A stretch of DNA of 64,000 nt from positions 372,001-436,000 of the forward strand of contig JAVKCG010000004.1 in NCBI GenBank assembly GCA_040222875.1. The letters run 5' to 3'. The notes below the pieces were generated by a model. It ran no database searches. It saw only the letters and a program-made list of their open reading frames with translations, and was not told the DNA's origin. The DNA comes from JAJCYL01 sp040222875 (GTDB taxonomy: Bacteria > Bacteroidota > Bacteroidia > Cytophagales > Cyclobacteriaceae). Shown here piece by piece: positions 51,893-61,627 of the stretch. Made by a program: the position numbers and the translations under genes. Position 1 is the first letter of the stretch. Each line of letters starts with the position of its first letter.

Positions 51893-54800
51893 ATGCAGCT
51901 AACCAAGTTAGAACTTAGGGGCTTTAAAAGCTTCGGAGACAAAGTAATCATCAATTTTGATAAGGGAATCACCGGAATAGTTGGGCCCAATGGCTGTGGT
52001 AAATCCAACGTTGTAGATTCTATAAGATGGGTGCTTGGTGAACAAAAAACCAGGATGCTGCGGTCAGAGAAGATGGAAAACATCATCTTCAATGGCACTA
52101 AAAAACGTAAAGCCACCAACCTTGCCGAGGTATCCCTCTCTTTTGACAACACTAAAAACCTCTTACCTACTGAATACTCACAAATCACCATAACTCGCCG
52201 CTACTACCGTTCAGGTGAAAGTGAATACTTGCTGAATGGCGTCACTTGCAGATTAAAAGACATCACTAATTTATTTCTCGATACTGGGATTTCATCTAAC
52301 AGCTATGCCATCATCGAACTGAAGATGGTGGATGATATTCTGAACGACAAAGACAACTCCAGAAGGGCACTTTTTGAGGAGGCAGCTGGAATTTCAAAAT
52401 TTAAAATCCGGAAAAAAGAAACACTTCGAAAACTGGGTGAAACGGATGCTGATTTGGAACGTGTTGAGGACTTGCTCTTTGAAATTGAGAAGAACCTCAA
52501 ATCATTAGAGAAGCAGGCAAGACAAACTCAGCGGTACTACAAGCTAAAAGAGGAGTACAAAGAACTTAGCATTCAACTTGCCAGAATTATCATTCGGGAC
52601 CATCAGCAATCATTTGAGAACATCACTCGCCAGATCGAAGCTGAGAATGATAAAAAGCTGTCTTTCGGAAAACAGGTAGCAGAAAAGGAAGCTGGAATTG
52701 AAAAACTGAAAGCTGATCAGATTCAGAAAGAAAAAACGTTGGCATCAAGGCAGAAGTCGCTAAATGAACATGTCAACAACATCAGGCAATACGAGAGTGA
52801 GAAGAAGGTTAAGAATGAGCGGCTACGCTTTCTAACTGACAAGTCCGATAATATTAAAGGCCAAATAGACCTTGATAAGAAAAGCAACGACAGAGCGGCA
52901 TTTTCTATCAAAAGCCTGGAGCAGGAAAAAGTAAATGCTGAAAAGGCACTCCATTCGAAACAGGTAGAAGTTGACAAACTTCGTGAAGAATATGATCAGC
53001 AAAAAGAAGCAACCACGCTGCTGCAAAGTGAGGTCAATGAATTATTGACACAATACAGGTCCAAACAAGAGTTGGTATTTCAACTAAATAAGACGCTTGA
53101 CATTCGTAAAACCCAGTTGTCGTCGTTCAAGCAAGAGTTGGAAAAAGCAACAAGTGATAGCACCACCCATACTCAGAATATTGATGAGTTTGAAAGCAAG
53201 CTAAAGGAGACGACTAAACTTCGAGAACAAAAGAATAAGGAATTAGAAAAGATAAAGAAGGAAGAAGACCAGCTTCGGATCAGGATTGAGTCTAAGGAAA
53301 AGACAATTGAGGCGATCAAGGATCAGCTCACCCAGACCAATCGAAAGCTTGATGCGCTTCAAAATGAATACAACCTCACCAAATCGATGGTCGACAACCT
53401 TGAAGGTTTTCCTGAAGCTATTCGATTTTTAAAGAAGAGCCAGCTATGGGCCAAGAATGCACCGTTGTTATCAGACATCATAGCTTGTCCTGAGGAATAC
53501 AGAGTTGCCATTGAGAATTATCTGGAACCCTGGATGAACCACTACATTGTCGAGAATGATGAGCAAGCTTATCAGGCAGTGAATATTTTGAGTGATGCGG
53601 CGAAAGGCAAAGGTCATTTCTTCATACTAAATCGTTTGGGGCAGTTTAAATCTGATTCTGGCAAAATAATCCCTGATGCTGTACCGGCAACGGAGGTAGT
53701 TGAGTATGATGAAAAGTATAAAAAGCTGGTTTCGTTTCTGCTTGACAATGTGTACATCTCAAATCATCATTTTACCAAATTGCCGGAGGATGATGATTTA
53801 GTCTTTATCACACAAAACGGTCAGGTTTCCAAAAGACGTTTCAGTATTTCCGGTGGATCAGTAGGGCTGTTTGAAGGAAAACGGATCGGTAGGGCTAAAA
53901 ATTTGGAGAAACTTAATCAGCAAATAAAAAAGTTCACAACTAAGCTAAATGAGATAAACAGCAACCTTCAGTCAGAATCGGCCGACCTTGAAAAACTGAA
54001 ACAGAGCTCTAAAAAGGAGCAATTGGAAGAGCTCCAAATTGAAATAAATCAGGTTAACGAAACTTATGTTTCTGTTAAGACGAAACAGGAACAATTGGCT
54101 CAACTCCTGAGCAGTCAATCGGTACGTAAAGAAGACATCCTTGAGCAGATTGCCTCCGCAGAAAATGAAATTAATGAGGTTGAGCCCAAAAGTGTTGAAG
54201 AGGGTGAAATCCTTAAAACCCTGGAAGAAAATTATGCAAATAAGAATGAAACACTTAAGGAGCTAAATGATGTTCTCAATCAAAAATCAAATGCTTATAA
54301 CAATGAGAACATCATTTATCATCAGTTGCAAAACAAACTGAATAGCATAGATCAGGAAATCAGTTTTAAACAATCAACATTTGAAAGTAGTAAAGAGCGT
54401 ATTGAGAAAAATCACGGGGAGTTAGTTCAAACTGAGCAGGAAATTAAAAGGATCATTGAAACTACTGAGAGTAATGATGAGCAGTTGATTTCCATGTATG
54501 AAGAGAAAGAATCGATAGAGAAATCAGTGAACGAAGCCGAAAAAGACTATTACGCAGTTCGAGGAGATATTGATGAGTTAGAAAAGCAAATTCGGGAAAT
54601 TCAGCATAATAGAGAGTCGATTGACACTTTGCTGATGGAGCTTCAAAACAAATTGAGTGATACCAAACTCAATCTTAACTCTGTGAAAGAACGTCTGTCG
54701 GTCGAGTTTAATATTGAGCTTGATTCCATCATGCAACCTAATGAGAGTGAAAAAATTAACGAAACCGCCAACGACTTAAGTGAGGATGAACTGAGGGCTA

Positions 54801-55441
54801 AAGTTCAGAAAATTAGAAACTCCATCGATAACATCGGCCCAATAAACCCGATGGCCATGGAGGCTTATGAAGAAATTCAGGAGCGCTATAATTTTATAAG
54901 TACACAGAAGGAAGATCTTATAAAAGCCAAAGAGTCATTGATGACCACAATTGGTGAAATTGATATTGCTGCTAAAGAAGCGTTCACGGACTCATTTGAG
55001 AAAATAAAGAGCAATTTCATCGAAGTCTTCAGGACGCTTTTTACCCAAGATGATGATTGCGATCTCAGGCTCAGCAATCCAGAAGATCCGTTAGAGAGTA
55101 GCATTGAAATTATTGCCAAACCAAAGGGCAAAAGGCCCTTAACAATTAACCAGTTATCAGGCGGGGAGAAAACCCTGACCGCCACCTCCCTCCTATTTGC
55201 CATTTACCTGCTAAAGCCGGCCCCTTTCTGCATTTTTGATGAAGTAGATGCTCCGCTGGATGACGCCAACATCGATAAGTTCAACAACATCGTCCGTAAA
55301 TTCTCCAATGAATCCCAGTTCATCATTGTGACTCATAATAAGCGCACAATGTCAAGTACCGACATCATTTATGGTATCACCATGGTTGAGGAAGGCGTCT
55401 CCAGGGTTGTGCCTGTAGACCTAAGGGAATTGGCAGACTAA
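51893..55441 (+). CDS. smc: Chromosome segregation protein SMC
   Basis: An 1182-residue SMC ATPase, near the normal length. The N-terminal head has Walker A GPNGCGKSNVVDSIRWVLGE (about 31-50). Two long coiled coils (about 170-500 and 680-1000) flank the hinge (about 510-670, with LSDIIACPEEYRVAIENYLE and FFILNRLGQFKS). The C-terminal head has signature LSGGEKTLTATSLLFAIYLL and Walker B CIFDEVDAPLDDANIDKF. It compacts and segregates the chromosome, normally with ScpA and ScpB, which are not in the window. It begins 155 bases from the divergent hypothetical gene and ends 78 bases before ricT. Confidence 0.97.
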   Translation: MQLTKLELRGFKSFGDKVIINFDKGITGIVGPNGCGKSNVVDSIRWVLGEQKTRMLRSEKMENIIFNGTKKRKATNLAEVSLSFDNTKNLLPTEYSQITITRRYYRSGESEYLLNGVTCRLKDITNLFLDTGISSNSYAIIELKMVDDILNDKDNSRRALFEEAAGISKFKIRKKETLRKLGETDADLERVEDLLFEIEKNLKSLEKQARQTQRYYKLKEEYKELSIQLARIIIRDHQQSFENITRQIEAENDKKLSFGKQVAEKEAGIEKLKADQIQKEKTLASRQKSLNEHVNNIRQYESEKKVKNERLRFLTDKSDNIKGQIDLDKKSNDRAAFSIKSLEQEKVNAEKALHSKQVEVDKLREEYDQQKEATTLLQSEVNELLTQYRSKQELVFQLNKTLDIRKTQLSSFKQELEKATSDSTTHTQNIDEFESKLKETTKLREQKNKELEKIKKEEDQLRIRIESKEKTIEAIKDQLTQTNRKLDALQNEYNLTKSMVDNLEGFPEAIRFLKKSQLWAKNAPLLSDIIACPEEYRVAIENYLEPWMNHYIVENDEQAYQAVNILSDAAKGKGHFFILNRLGQFKSDSGKIIPDAVPATEVVEYDEKYKKLVSFLLDNVYISNHHFTKLPEDDDLVFITQNGQVSKRRFSISGGSVGLFEGKRIGRAKNLEKLNQQIKKFTTKLNEINSNLQSESADLEKLKQSSKKEQLEELQIEINQVNETYVSVKTKQEQLAQLLSSQSVRKEDILEQIASAENEINEVEPKSVEEGEILKTLEENYANKNETLKELNDVLNQKSNAYNNENIIYHQLQNKLNSIDQEISFKQSTFESSKERIEKNHGELVQTEQEIKRIIETTESNDEQLISMYEEKESIEKSVNEAEKDYYAVRGDIDELEKQIREIQHNRESIDTLLMELQNKLSDTKLNLNSVKERLSVEFNIELDSIMQPNESEKINETANDLSEDELRAKVQKIRNSIDNIGPINPMAMEAYEEIQERYNFISTQKEDLIKAKESLMTTIGEIDIAAKEAFTDSFEKIKSNFIEVFRTLFTQDDDCDLRLSNPEDPLESSIEIIAKPKGKRPLTINQLSGGEKTLTATSLLFAIYLLKPAPFCIFDEVDAPLDDANIDKFNNIVRKFSNESQFIIVTHNKRTMSSTDIIYGITMVEEGVSRVVPVDLRELAD

Positions 55442-55519
55442 TTTTCAATTGTACATACATTATTGTTAATTGTCCGCTCCAAACTATCTTTAGGGAAATA
55501 GAAATTTGGAGGAAAAGAT

Positions 55520-56692
55520 ATGTCGGGATGTGGTTCATGTAGCTCAATAGTTGCTGAGGATGGTAGTGTTGCCGGATGTAAAAACAACGGTGGATGCCAA
55601 ACTGGCGGATGCAATAAATTAAATGTGTTTGACTGGCTTTCTAATATGGAAACGCCGGTTCAAAATCGGTTCGATGTCGTTGAAGTACGTTTCAAAAATG
55701 GCCGAAAAGACTTTTTTCGAAACACTGACAAATTAGACTTAACCACAGGTGATGCTGTGGTCATAGATGTCCCCAACGGCCATCACATTGGCTATGTCTC
55801 ACTTCAGGGTGAACTTGTGAGGCTTCAGATGATGAAAAAAGGGACTAATAACGATAATGAGATTAGAAGTATTTATCGAATTGCCTCTCAGAAAGATCTT
55901 GAGAAATTTGAATCAGTAAAGGCCAGGGAGGAATCAACCATATTCCGAACGAAACAAATCATTGATGATGTGAAGATTCAAATGAAGCTTACTGATGTTG
56001 AGTTTCAGGCAGATAACACCAAGGCAACTTTCTACTACTCAGCTGAAGAGCGGGTAGATTTCCGCGAGTTGATCAAACTTTTGGCATCTGAATTCAAAAT
56101 CCGTGTTGAAATGAGGCAGATAAGCCTCAGGCAGGAAGCAAGCCGCATTGGTGGAATTGGGTCTTGTGGAAGGGAATTATGTTGTTCTACATGGTTAACT
56201 GACTTCAAAAGTGTTTCTACCTCTGCAGCGAGGTATCAGAATTTATCATTAAATCCCAGTAAGTTATCTGGTCAATGCGGTCGGCTGAAGTGTTGTCTCA
56301 ATTACGAACTTGATACATACATGGATGCCCTTAAAGACATTCCAGAAATCGATAAAGCACTTTTAACAGAGCGTGGAGAAGCCAAACTTCAGAAAACCGA
56401 CATATTTAAAAAGATAATGTGGTTTGGCTATGAAGACGACAATAACTGGCATGCCGTCCAAACCGAAAGAGTGAAGCAGATTATTGAAATGAATGCGGAA
56501 GGTAAGAAACCCGCCTCTTTAATGATTGATGATAACGCTCCTGCCATTACAGACGACAGATTAAATAGTGACTTGGAAAAACTTGACAAGAAGTTCAAAA
56601 ACAAAGGGAATAAAAGGAACAAAAAGAGGCGGCCTAAGCATAAAAGAAAAAATTTCAATCAGCGTAGCAACAATAACAATCACCAAAATTGA
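55520..56692 (+). CDS. ricT: RicT-like PSP1-domain protein
   Basis: A 390-residue protein of the PSP1/YaaT family. The first 40 residues are cysteine-rich (MSGCGSCSSIVAEDGSVAGC, then CQTGGCNK), consistent with an iron-sulfur site. The PSP1 domain (about 50-270) includes CGRELCCSTWLTDFKSVSTS and GQCGRLKCCLNYE. The C-terminal tail is strongly basic and probably disordered (NKRNKKRRPKHKRKNFNQRS). In Bacillus, RicT belongs to the RicAFT complex affecting RNA processing; in Bacteroidota its role is unclear. It overlaps gldH by 4 bases. Confidence 0.9.
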   Translation: MSGCGSCSSIVAEDGSVAGCKNNGGCQTGGCNKLNVFDWLSNMETPVQNRFDVVEVRFKNGRKDFFRNTDKLDLTTGDAVVIDVPNGHHIGYVSLQGELVRLQMMKKGTNNDNEIRSIYRIASQKDLEKFESVKAREESTIFRTKQIIDDVKIQMKLTDVEFQADNTKATFYYSAEERVDFRELIKLLASEFKIRVEMRQISLRQEASRIGGIGSCGRELCCSTWLTDFKSVSTSAARYQNLSLNPSKLSGQCGRLKCCLNYELDTYMDALKDIPEIDKALLTERGEAKLQKTDIFKKIMWFGYEDDNNWHAVQTERVKQIIEMNAEGKKPASLMIDDNAPAITDDRLNSDLEKLDKKFKNKGNKRNKKRRPKHKRKNFNQRSNNNNHQN

Positions 56693-57168
56693 AAATTCGA
56701 TCAACTCTATTTTTGGCCCTGCCCATTATAATTTTTTCATCATGCGACTCAAGCAGGGTTTTTGAGGATAACAGTGATTTTGAAGAGCCCATCTGGAAAT
56801 CGAATGACCCGAAGTCATTTGAATTTAATATTACAGACAATTCTAATTCTTATAATCTTAAAGCCAACATTCGTAGTTCGATTGCATATCCATTCCACAA
56901 CATTTACGTCCAATATGACCTCTTGGACAGTGTGGGTAATTCTATCAATTCAGAATTGAAAGAATTCTATTTATTTGATCAAAAAACTGGGGAGCCGCAG
57001 GGAGACGGCCTCGGTGATATTTTTGACAATCAATTTTTACTGATTGGTCATCATCAATTTAAAGCAACCGGCAATTATAAGGTTGAGTTGAGGCAAATGA
57101 TGCGACTTGATTCCCTACCTATGATCCTTTCTGTGGGATTAAGGGTCGAGAAAGTTGAATCCGACTAG
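56689..57168 (+). CDS. gldH: Gliding motility lipoprotein GldH
   Basis: A 159-residue lipoprotein (FLALPIIIFSSCDSSRVFED; lipobox Cys at about 19). CDSSRVFE after the lipobox, then AYPFHNIYVQYDLLDSVGN, EFYLFDQKTGEPQGDGLGDI and the end HHQFKATGNYKVELRQMMR, are the GldH pattern. It is one of the lipoproteins needed for type IX secretion-driven gliding in Bacteroidota. The start is a TTG (56689-56691) that overlaps the ricT stop codon TGA, so the two are translationally coupled. Confidence 0.88.
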   Translation: MKIRSTLFLALPIIIFSSCDSSRVFEDNSDFEEPIWKSNDPKSFEFNITDNSNSYNLKANIRSSIAYPFHNIYVQYDLLDSVGNSINSELKEFYLFDQKTGEPQGDGLGDIFDNQFLLIGHHQFKATGNYKVELRQMMRLDSLPMILSVGLRVEKVESD

Positions 57169-58274
57169 GCTGACTTATTAAGATAGATTTGCTTGGTCTC
57201 CTTCGATTTATCAGACTGTTTTCTTACAGACTTAAGCTTCTGGCTGAATATGCTGTCTAGGATTACTCCAAGCATGAGCGCAAGGCTAAGTACCATTGTG
57301 AGCACAACCTTATCAGAATAATCCCTCAAACCAATGACCAAACCTATAAAAACGAGGCTGGTTATTATGAGAATTACCGTAGCCCCCGCATGGCCAAACC
57401 CTAGCTTGAGCAATACGTGATGCACATGGTTTTTATCGGGATGCATGGGTGATTTGCCAGCCATTACCCTTTTGATAAACACCCTAATTGTATCATATAG
57501 GGGGATTATAATAATCCCTACACCACTTCCTACGAACCCGTTAAACTTAAAGCTTGAATCAGCTGGCAACTTATAATTGCTGTCGATAAAGTAAATTGTG
57601 GCAGCCGATAAAAAGAAGCCGATTAAAAGCGACCCAGTATCACCCATGAAAATTTTTGAAGGAGACCAGTTGTAATTTAAGAAGGCCAACATAGCGCCAG
57701 CGAACGTAAAGCAAAAGAAGCTGAAATGTACCCTATCGATCATAAGGAACCAGGTACCAAAAAACAATAGAGCCATTAGACCCAAAGTACCAGCCAACCC
57801 ATCAATTCCATCAATCAGATTAAAAGCATTAGTAACTACAATAAAAGTGAAGCTTGTGAGAACGAAGCTCAGCCAAAAAGGGATGTCATAGATACCAAAC
57901 AACCCATAAAGGGATGTGAGTCTAATATTATAGAAAAAAATTAGCAATGAAGCAGCACCAATTTGGCCGATCAACTTTTGTCCCGCCCTTAGTTCTGTCA
58001 GGTCATCCCTCAACCCAAGAATAAAGCAAATTACAAGCGCTGAGATAAGATACTTGAACTCAGCTATATAACTCAGGGGTAGCCACAACATTATGGAAAA
58101 TATTATCCCTAAGAATATCGGAACACCACCAATTGACGGCGTGTGCTCTGTATGGATTTTTCTACCTCCAGGTGAATCCATCAGCTTATATTTACGCAAC
58201 ACTTTGATTGTTGCGGGCAACAAAATGAAGGTTACTGCGAACGACGTAATGAAAAAAAGAATGCCTCGATCCAT
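57165..58274 (-). CDS. Polyprenyl-phosphate sugar-1-phosphate transferase (WecA/MraY family)
   Basis: A 369-residue membrane enzyme with about 10-11 helices. Motifs: HTEHTPSIGGVPIFLG (about 42-57), a DD pair in GLRDDLTELRAG (about 87-98), NAFNLIDGIDGLAGTLG (about 149-165), FMGDTGSLLIGFFLSA (about 209-224) and the HPDKNHVHHVLLKLGFGH HIHH region (about 278-295). These place it in the WecA-like group rather than MraY. It attaches a sugar-1-phosphate to undecaprenyl phosphate, the first step of a surface polysaccharide. Its 3' end overlaps gldH by 4 bases. Confidence 0.92.
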   Translation of the reverse strand: MDRGILFFITSFAVTFILLPATIKVLRKYKLMDSPGGRKIHTEHTPSIGGVPIFLGIIFSIMLWLPLSYIAEFKYLISALVICFILGLRDDLTELRAGQKLIGQIGAASLLIFFYNIRLTSLYGLFGIYDIPFWLSFVLTSFTFIVVTNAFNLIDGIDGLAGTLGLMALLFFGTWFLMIDRVHFSFFCFTFAGAMLAFLNYNWSPSKIFMGDTGSLLIGFFLSAATIYFIDSNYKLPADSSFKFNGFVGSGVGIIIIPLYDTIRVFIKRVMAGKSPMHPDKNHVHHVLLKLGFGHAGATVILIITSLVFIGLVIGLRDYSDKVVLTMVLSLALMLGVILDSIFSQKLKSVRKQSDKSKETKQIYLNKSA

Positions 58275-58402
58275 ACAGGAGTGCTAAGTTAGATAGAAAG
58301 ATTCAGATTTGAAAATATTAACATTTAATATACGAAAAGTACAATTCTTTGTATCAAGAGTCTTCCTATCCGTCAATTCAATTTCAATCCAAATCAAATC
58401 TA

Positions 58403-60001
58403 ATGCCAGGTAAAATTTCATTTCTGTCAATTCTTCTTTTGTTGAGTTTTGAGCTACAAAGCCAGTCGCTCATTGGCGTTTATGACCATATGAGTGATTA
58501 CACAAGGTTGCTTGAAATACAAGGTATTTACTCAAACAACCCTATTATTTTACAATCCCCACAAAGTTCAATTGATTTTGAAGTAGACTCGATTAACCAT
58601 CCATGGAAAGATGTTATTGCTACGCATTACAGTGATGATGGTAAGGTAATAACCTTGCTAAATCCTGAAATTGGTATTACCTACAATTCTACCTATGCCA
58701 GAAATTATAACAACGGCCCTTTATGGACCGGTAAGGGATTAACCAGTTATGTCAATGCAGGGGTGGAGCTTAAACTGGGTAAGTTTTCTGCAAGGGTTTA
58801 CCCTAATTTTTTTTACGCCCAAAACCTCAATTTTGAATTGGCTGAAAATGGAGGTAGAAATCAATTTGCATATCAGTTTAGTAATAACATTGATTGGGTA
58901 CAGCGATATGGCAATTCGGAGCTGACCGAAATTCATCTTGGACAGAGCCACATTAAAGCAACTTTTGGAAACTTCCAAATTAAGCTATCCACCGAAAACA
59001 TGTGGTGGGGTCCCGCTGTTTTCAATCCCATACTAATGAGCAACACTGCCCCTGGATTTTTACATCTGGATCTAGGTACAGATAAACCAGCTAAAACGAA
59101 ACTTGGGGATTTTGAATTTCATTCCATCTGGGGCAGGTTAAAAGAGTCAGATTACTTCGATAATGATGATGAAAATGACAACCGGTATATGGTTGGAGCT
59201 ACCTTTGGATACAGGCCCTCATTTTCAAAAGCCCTTCAAGGTTTATCGGTAGGGTTTTCCAGAGTTTTGTATAAAGAATGGCGTCCGGATAGTGTAAATT
59301 TTAAGGATGCTTTCTTAATACTTAGGAATACTGATCCAAGCCCTAATCAATTACCGAGTGGCCGCATATTTAACGACGAAACAGATCAGTTAGCAGCCAT
59401 CTATATTCGATGGTATTTTATGGAGGTAGGTGCTGAAATCTACATGGAATGGGCTAAAAATGATTTCAATGCAGATTTCAATGATTTTTGGCAAGAACCT
59501 GACCACGCCAGAGCTGTTACCTGGGGGTTCCAAAAAGTATTTAATACACCAAAGGGATTTTGGAGATTTGGTCTAGAACATACGGCCTTAGGAGTAACAA
59601 GAACAGTCCAGGTAAGACAGGCCGGCAGTATCTATTATCATAGCATTGTCCGCCAGGGATATACAAATGAAGGTGAGTTGATTGGGGCCCCAATTGGTCC
59701 AGGTTCGAATTCTCAGTTGATAAAAGTAGATAGATTCACTGATAATGGCAGTATTCAACTCATTATACAAAGAATTAGATTTAACGATGACTATTACTTT
59801 CAAACTTTTCAAGGTCCTAATAGTTTCGCCAACCACGATGTAGAGTTTAACTTAGCACTAAAGTATGTGCGGTATTTTAACAAATACACATTGAACGTAA
59901 CTACTACATTCTCCGATAGAACTAATTTATATTACAACACAAATGATATAGTGAACTTGCAAATAAAAGGAGATTTATTATTTCACATTAATCGGTTATA
60001 A
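58403..60001 (+). CDS. Wzi-family capsule assembly outer-membrane protein
   Basis: A 532-residue exported protein; the ATG at 58403 opens a signal peptide (MPGKISFLSILLLLSFELQS) and is preferred over an upstream TTG at 58349. The remainder is an outer-membrane beta-barrel with many aromatic strands. Wzi-like segments include IGITYNSTYARNYNNGPLWT, GNFQIKLSTENMWWGPAVFN and FDFNADFNDFWQEPDHARAV-type loops. Wzi-like proteins anchor or assemble capsule or exopolysaccharide at the cell surface. It is divergent from the WecA-like gene and convergent with the deacetylase operon, consistent with a polysaccharide locus. Confidence 0.85.
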   Translation: MPGKISFLSILLLLSFELQSQSLIGVYDHMSDYTRLLEIQGIYSNNPIILQSPQSSIDFEVDSINHPWKDVIATHYSDDGKVITLLNPEIGITYNSTYARNYNNGPLWTGKGLTSYVNAGVELKLGKFSARVYPNFFYAQNLNFELAENGGRNQFAYQFSNNIDWVQRYGNSELTEIHLGQSHIKATFGNFQIKLSTENMWWGPAVFNPILMSNTAPGFLHLDLGTDKPAKTKLGDFEFHSIWGRLKESDYFDNDDENDNRYMVGATFGYRPSFSKALQGLSVGFSRVLYKEWRPDSVNFKDAFLILRNTDPSPNQLPSGRIFNDETDQLAAIYIRWYFMEVGAEIYMEWAKNDFNADFNDFWQEPDHARAVTWGFQKVFNTPKGFWRFGLEHTALGVTRTVQVRQAGSIYYHSIVRQGYTNEGELIGAPIGPGSNSQLIKVDRFTDNGSIQLIIQRIRFNDDYYFQTFQGPNSFANHDVEFNLALKYVRYFNKYTLNVTTTFSDRTNLYYNTNDIVNLQIKGDLLFHINRL

Positions 60002-60010
60002 ATTAATTGA

Positions 60011-60859
60011 TCATATTTGATATACTCGTACTGTGCGCCAATCAATTGCTTTTTCGGCCGTTGATAAATCCACGAATTCAAAATCCGATAGTAAACATTT
60101 TAATTTTTCATAAGATGATTTGAGACCATAGTAGCTTTTAAAACGTCTCAATGTGCTTAAATCGCTAATAACTGGTTGACCGGGATCAAAATCTCGTGGA
60201 TGAAAATAAGTCATCACGTAACTACTTTTTTCCATCAGTTTTTTAATCATCCAATATGGTAATAATCTAAAATAGCCTCCACCTGAAAAAATGATATTTT
60301 TTCCTAAAATTGACCGTACATTAATTGGAAACTCTTTAATTATACTACCATTAACTCGTATCAAATGAGGTTCTTGATGTTTGAAATCAGATATTCCTCC
60401 ATGACCTCTTTTAGCAGGAAAAATAGAACAATCAACTTCAATTCCATGCTCAGCCATTATTTCATAAGCCCATAAAGACTCCATAGTAATTGAAAAACCA
60501 GGAGCACGGTAGAATTTAACTTCAGATCCAATAACATCGCTGATTCGATTCAACGAATTTTTCAAATCATTTCGGAAATCTTTCGGTCCTTGTTCATACA
60601 CCAATTGGTGGTCGTCTGAATGACAACCAATCTCATGCCCTCTATCATAAATATTTCGAAGTACGTTAGGGTGTTTTTTGGAAACCCATCCAAGGCAGAA
60701 AAATGTCGACTTAATTCCAAACTCATCCAACATATCTAAAATACGATCAACATTGGAGTTTATGCGCACTTCATAACCGGACCATTGTTGCTCAGACCTT
60801 GTTGACTGATTATCAAGGATATGAAACCATTCCTCTATATCGAAGGTTAGGATATTCAT
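60011..60859 (-). CDS. XrtA-type polysaccharide deacetylase
   Basis: A 282-residue NodB-family deacetylase. Motif 1 is ILTFDIEEWFH (metal Asp7 region), motif 2 is GCHSDDHQLV (H-S-x-x-H), and motif 3 is VKFYRAPGFSITMESLWAYE; FSGGGYFRLLPYWMIKKLME and MTYFHPRDFDPGQP close the domain. The form with FDIEEWF and the SITMESLWAYEIMAEHGIEV segment is that of deacetylases linked to exosortase-type exopolysaccharide clusters. It would remove N- or O-acetyl groups from a surface glycan. Its start is adjacent to the formyltransferase stop codon. Confidence 0.92.
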   Translation of the reverse strand: MNILTFDIEEWFHILDNQSTRSEQQWSGYEVRINSNVDRILDMLDEFGIKSTFFCLGWVSKKHPNVLRNIYDRGHEIGCHSDDHQLVYEQGPKDFRNDLKNSLNRISDVIGSEVKFYRAPGFSITMESLWAYEIMAEHGIEVDCSIFPAKRGHGGISDFKHQEPHLIRVNGSIIKEFPINVRSILGKNIIFSGGGYFRLLPYWMIKKLMEKSSYVMTYFHPRDFDPGQPVISDLSTLRRFKSYYGLKSSYEKLKCLLSDFEFVDLSTAEKAIDWRTVRVYQI

Positions 60860-61624
60860 CTAGTAGAACTTGTTGCCAGCAGCTAAGAACTGCTTAACAT
60901 CATTTTTAGTAGGAAACGAATAATAGGTCATTTCATCGTCTGGGTTATCAATCAAATTTACATTCCCATTATGAATCTTTTCAATGGCTTCATAAAGAGC
61001 TTCCATACCAATGCGTTTAGTTCTTACAATAAGTTTCTGTTGATTTTTAGTGGTAATAGGTACTCTTTTCTGGACAATAATCGCGCCACTGTCAATGCCT
61101 TCATCAACAAAAAAAACTGAAACGCCCGTTTCTGTTTCATGGTTTTTTAAAACCCAAAATGAAGGCATTAGCCCTCGATACTTTGGCAACAATGAGGTAT
61201 GGAGGTTAATACAGCCCTTTATGGCAAGATTGATCAATGCTTTTTTGAATATCTGATTACCAGCTATTGAGACTAGCAACTCAGGTTTTAATTTCTTAAT
61301 CTGTTCAATAGACTCTGGATGATTGACATTTTTAGATAAGACTAACTTATGAACGCCATTTTTCCTGAGTACATATGACACAGAATTTATTGGGTTTAAC
61401 TTGTTGAGAATTGCCTTCAGGGCGTAATGAATAAAAAAAGGCAGCCCAAATATTTTGATTGTTTGAGCTACTTTTTCAAATAATGAAAGTCTTTTACCAA
61501 AAGGTGATGGATCAAATACCACACAGCCACATACTTCTATTTCACTGGATAGTTTTCTAAAAAGATAATTCAAATTTTGCCCCAAGTAGAAAGGGTCATC
61601 TTGAGTTAGTACAGCAATTCTCAT
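60860..61624 (-). CDS. Formyltransferase-family protein, probable sugar N-formyltransferase
   Basis: A 254-residue protein. Its C-terminal half is the formyltransferase catalytic domain: IKGCINLHTSLLPKYRGLMP with the catalytic Asn-x-His pair, and VSVFFVDEGIDSGAIIVQ with the catalytic Asp. The methionyl-tRNA-binding C-terminal domain of Fmt is absent, so tRNA formylation is unlikely. In a cluster of glycosyltransferases it more likely formylates an amino sugar from 10-formyl-tetrahydrofolate; that is inference. It adjoins the GT2 gene by 3 bases. Confidence 0.85.
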   Translation of the reverse strand: MRIAVLTQDDPFYLGQNLNYLFRKLSSEIEVCGCVVFDPSPFGKRLSLFEKVAQTIKIFGLPFFIHYALKAILNKLNPINSVSYVLRKNGVHKLVLSKNVNHPESIEQIKKLKPELLVSIAGNQIFKKALINLAIKGCINLHTSLLPKYRGLMPSFWVLKNHETETGVSVFFVDEGIDSGAIIVQKRVPITTKNQQKLIVRTKRIGMEALYEAIEKIHNGNVNLIDNPDDEMTYYSFPTKNDVKQFLAAGNKFY

Positions 61625-61627
61625 TTT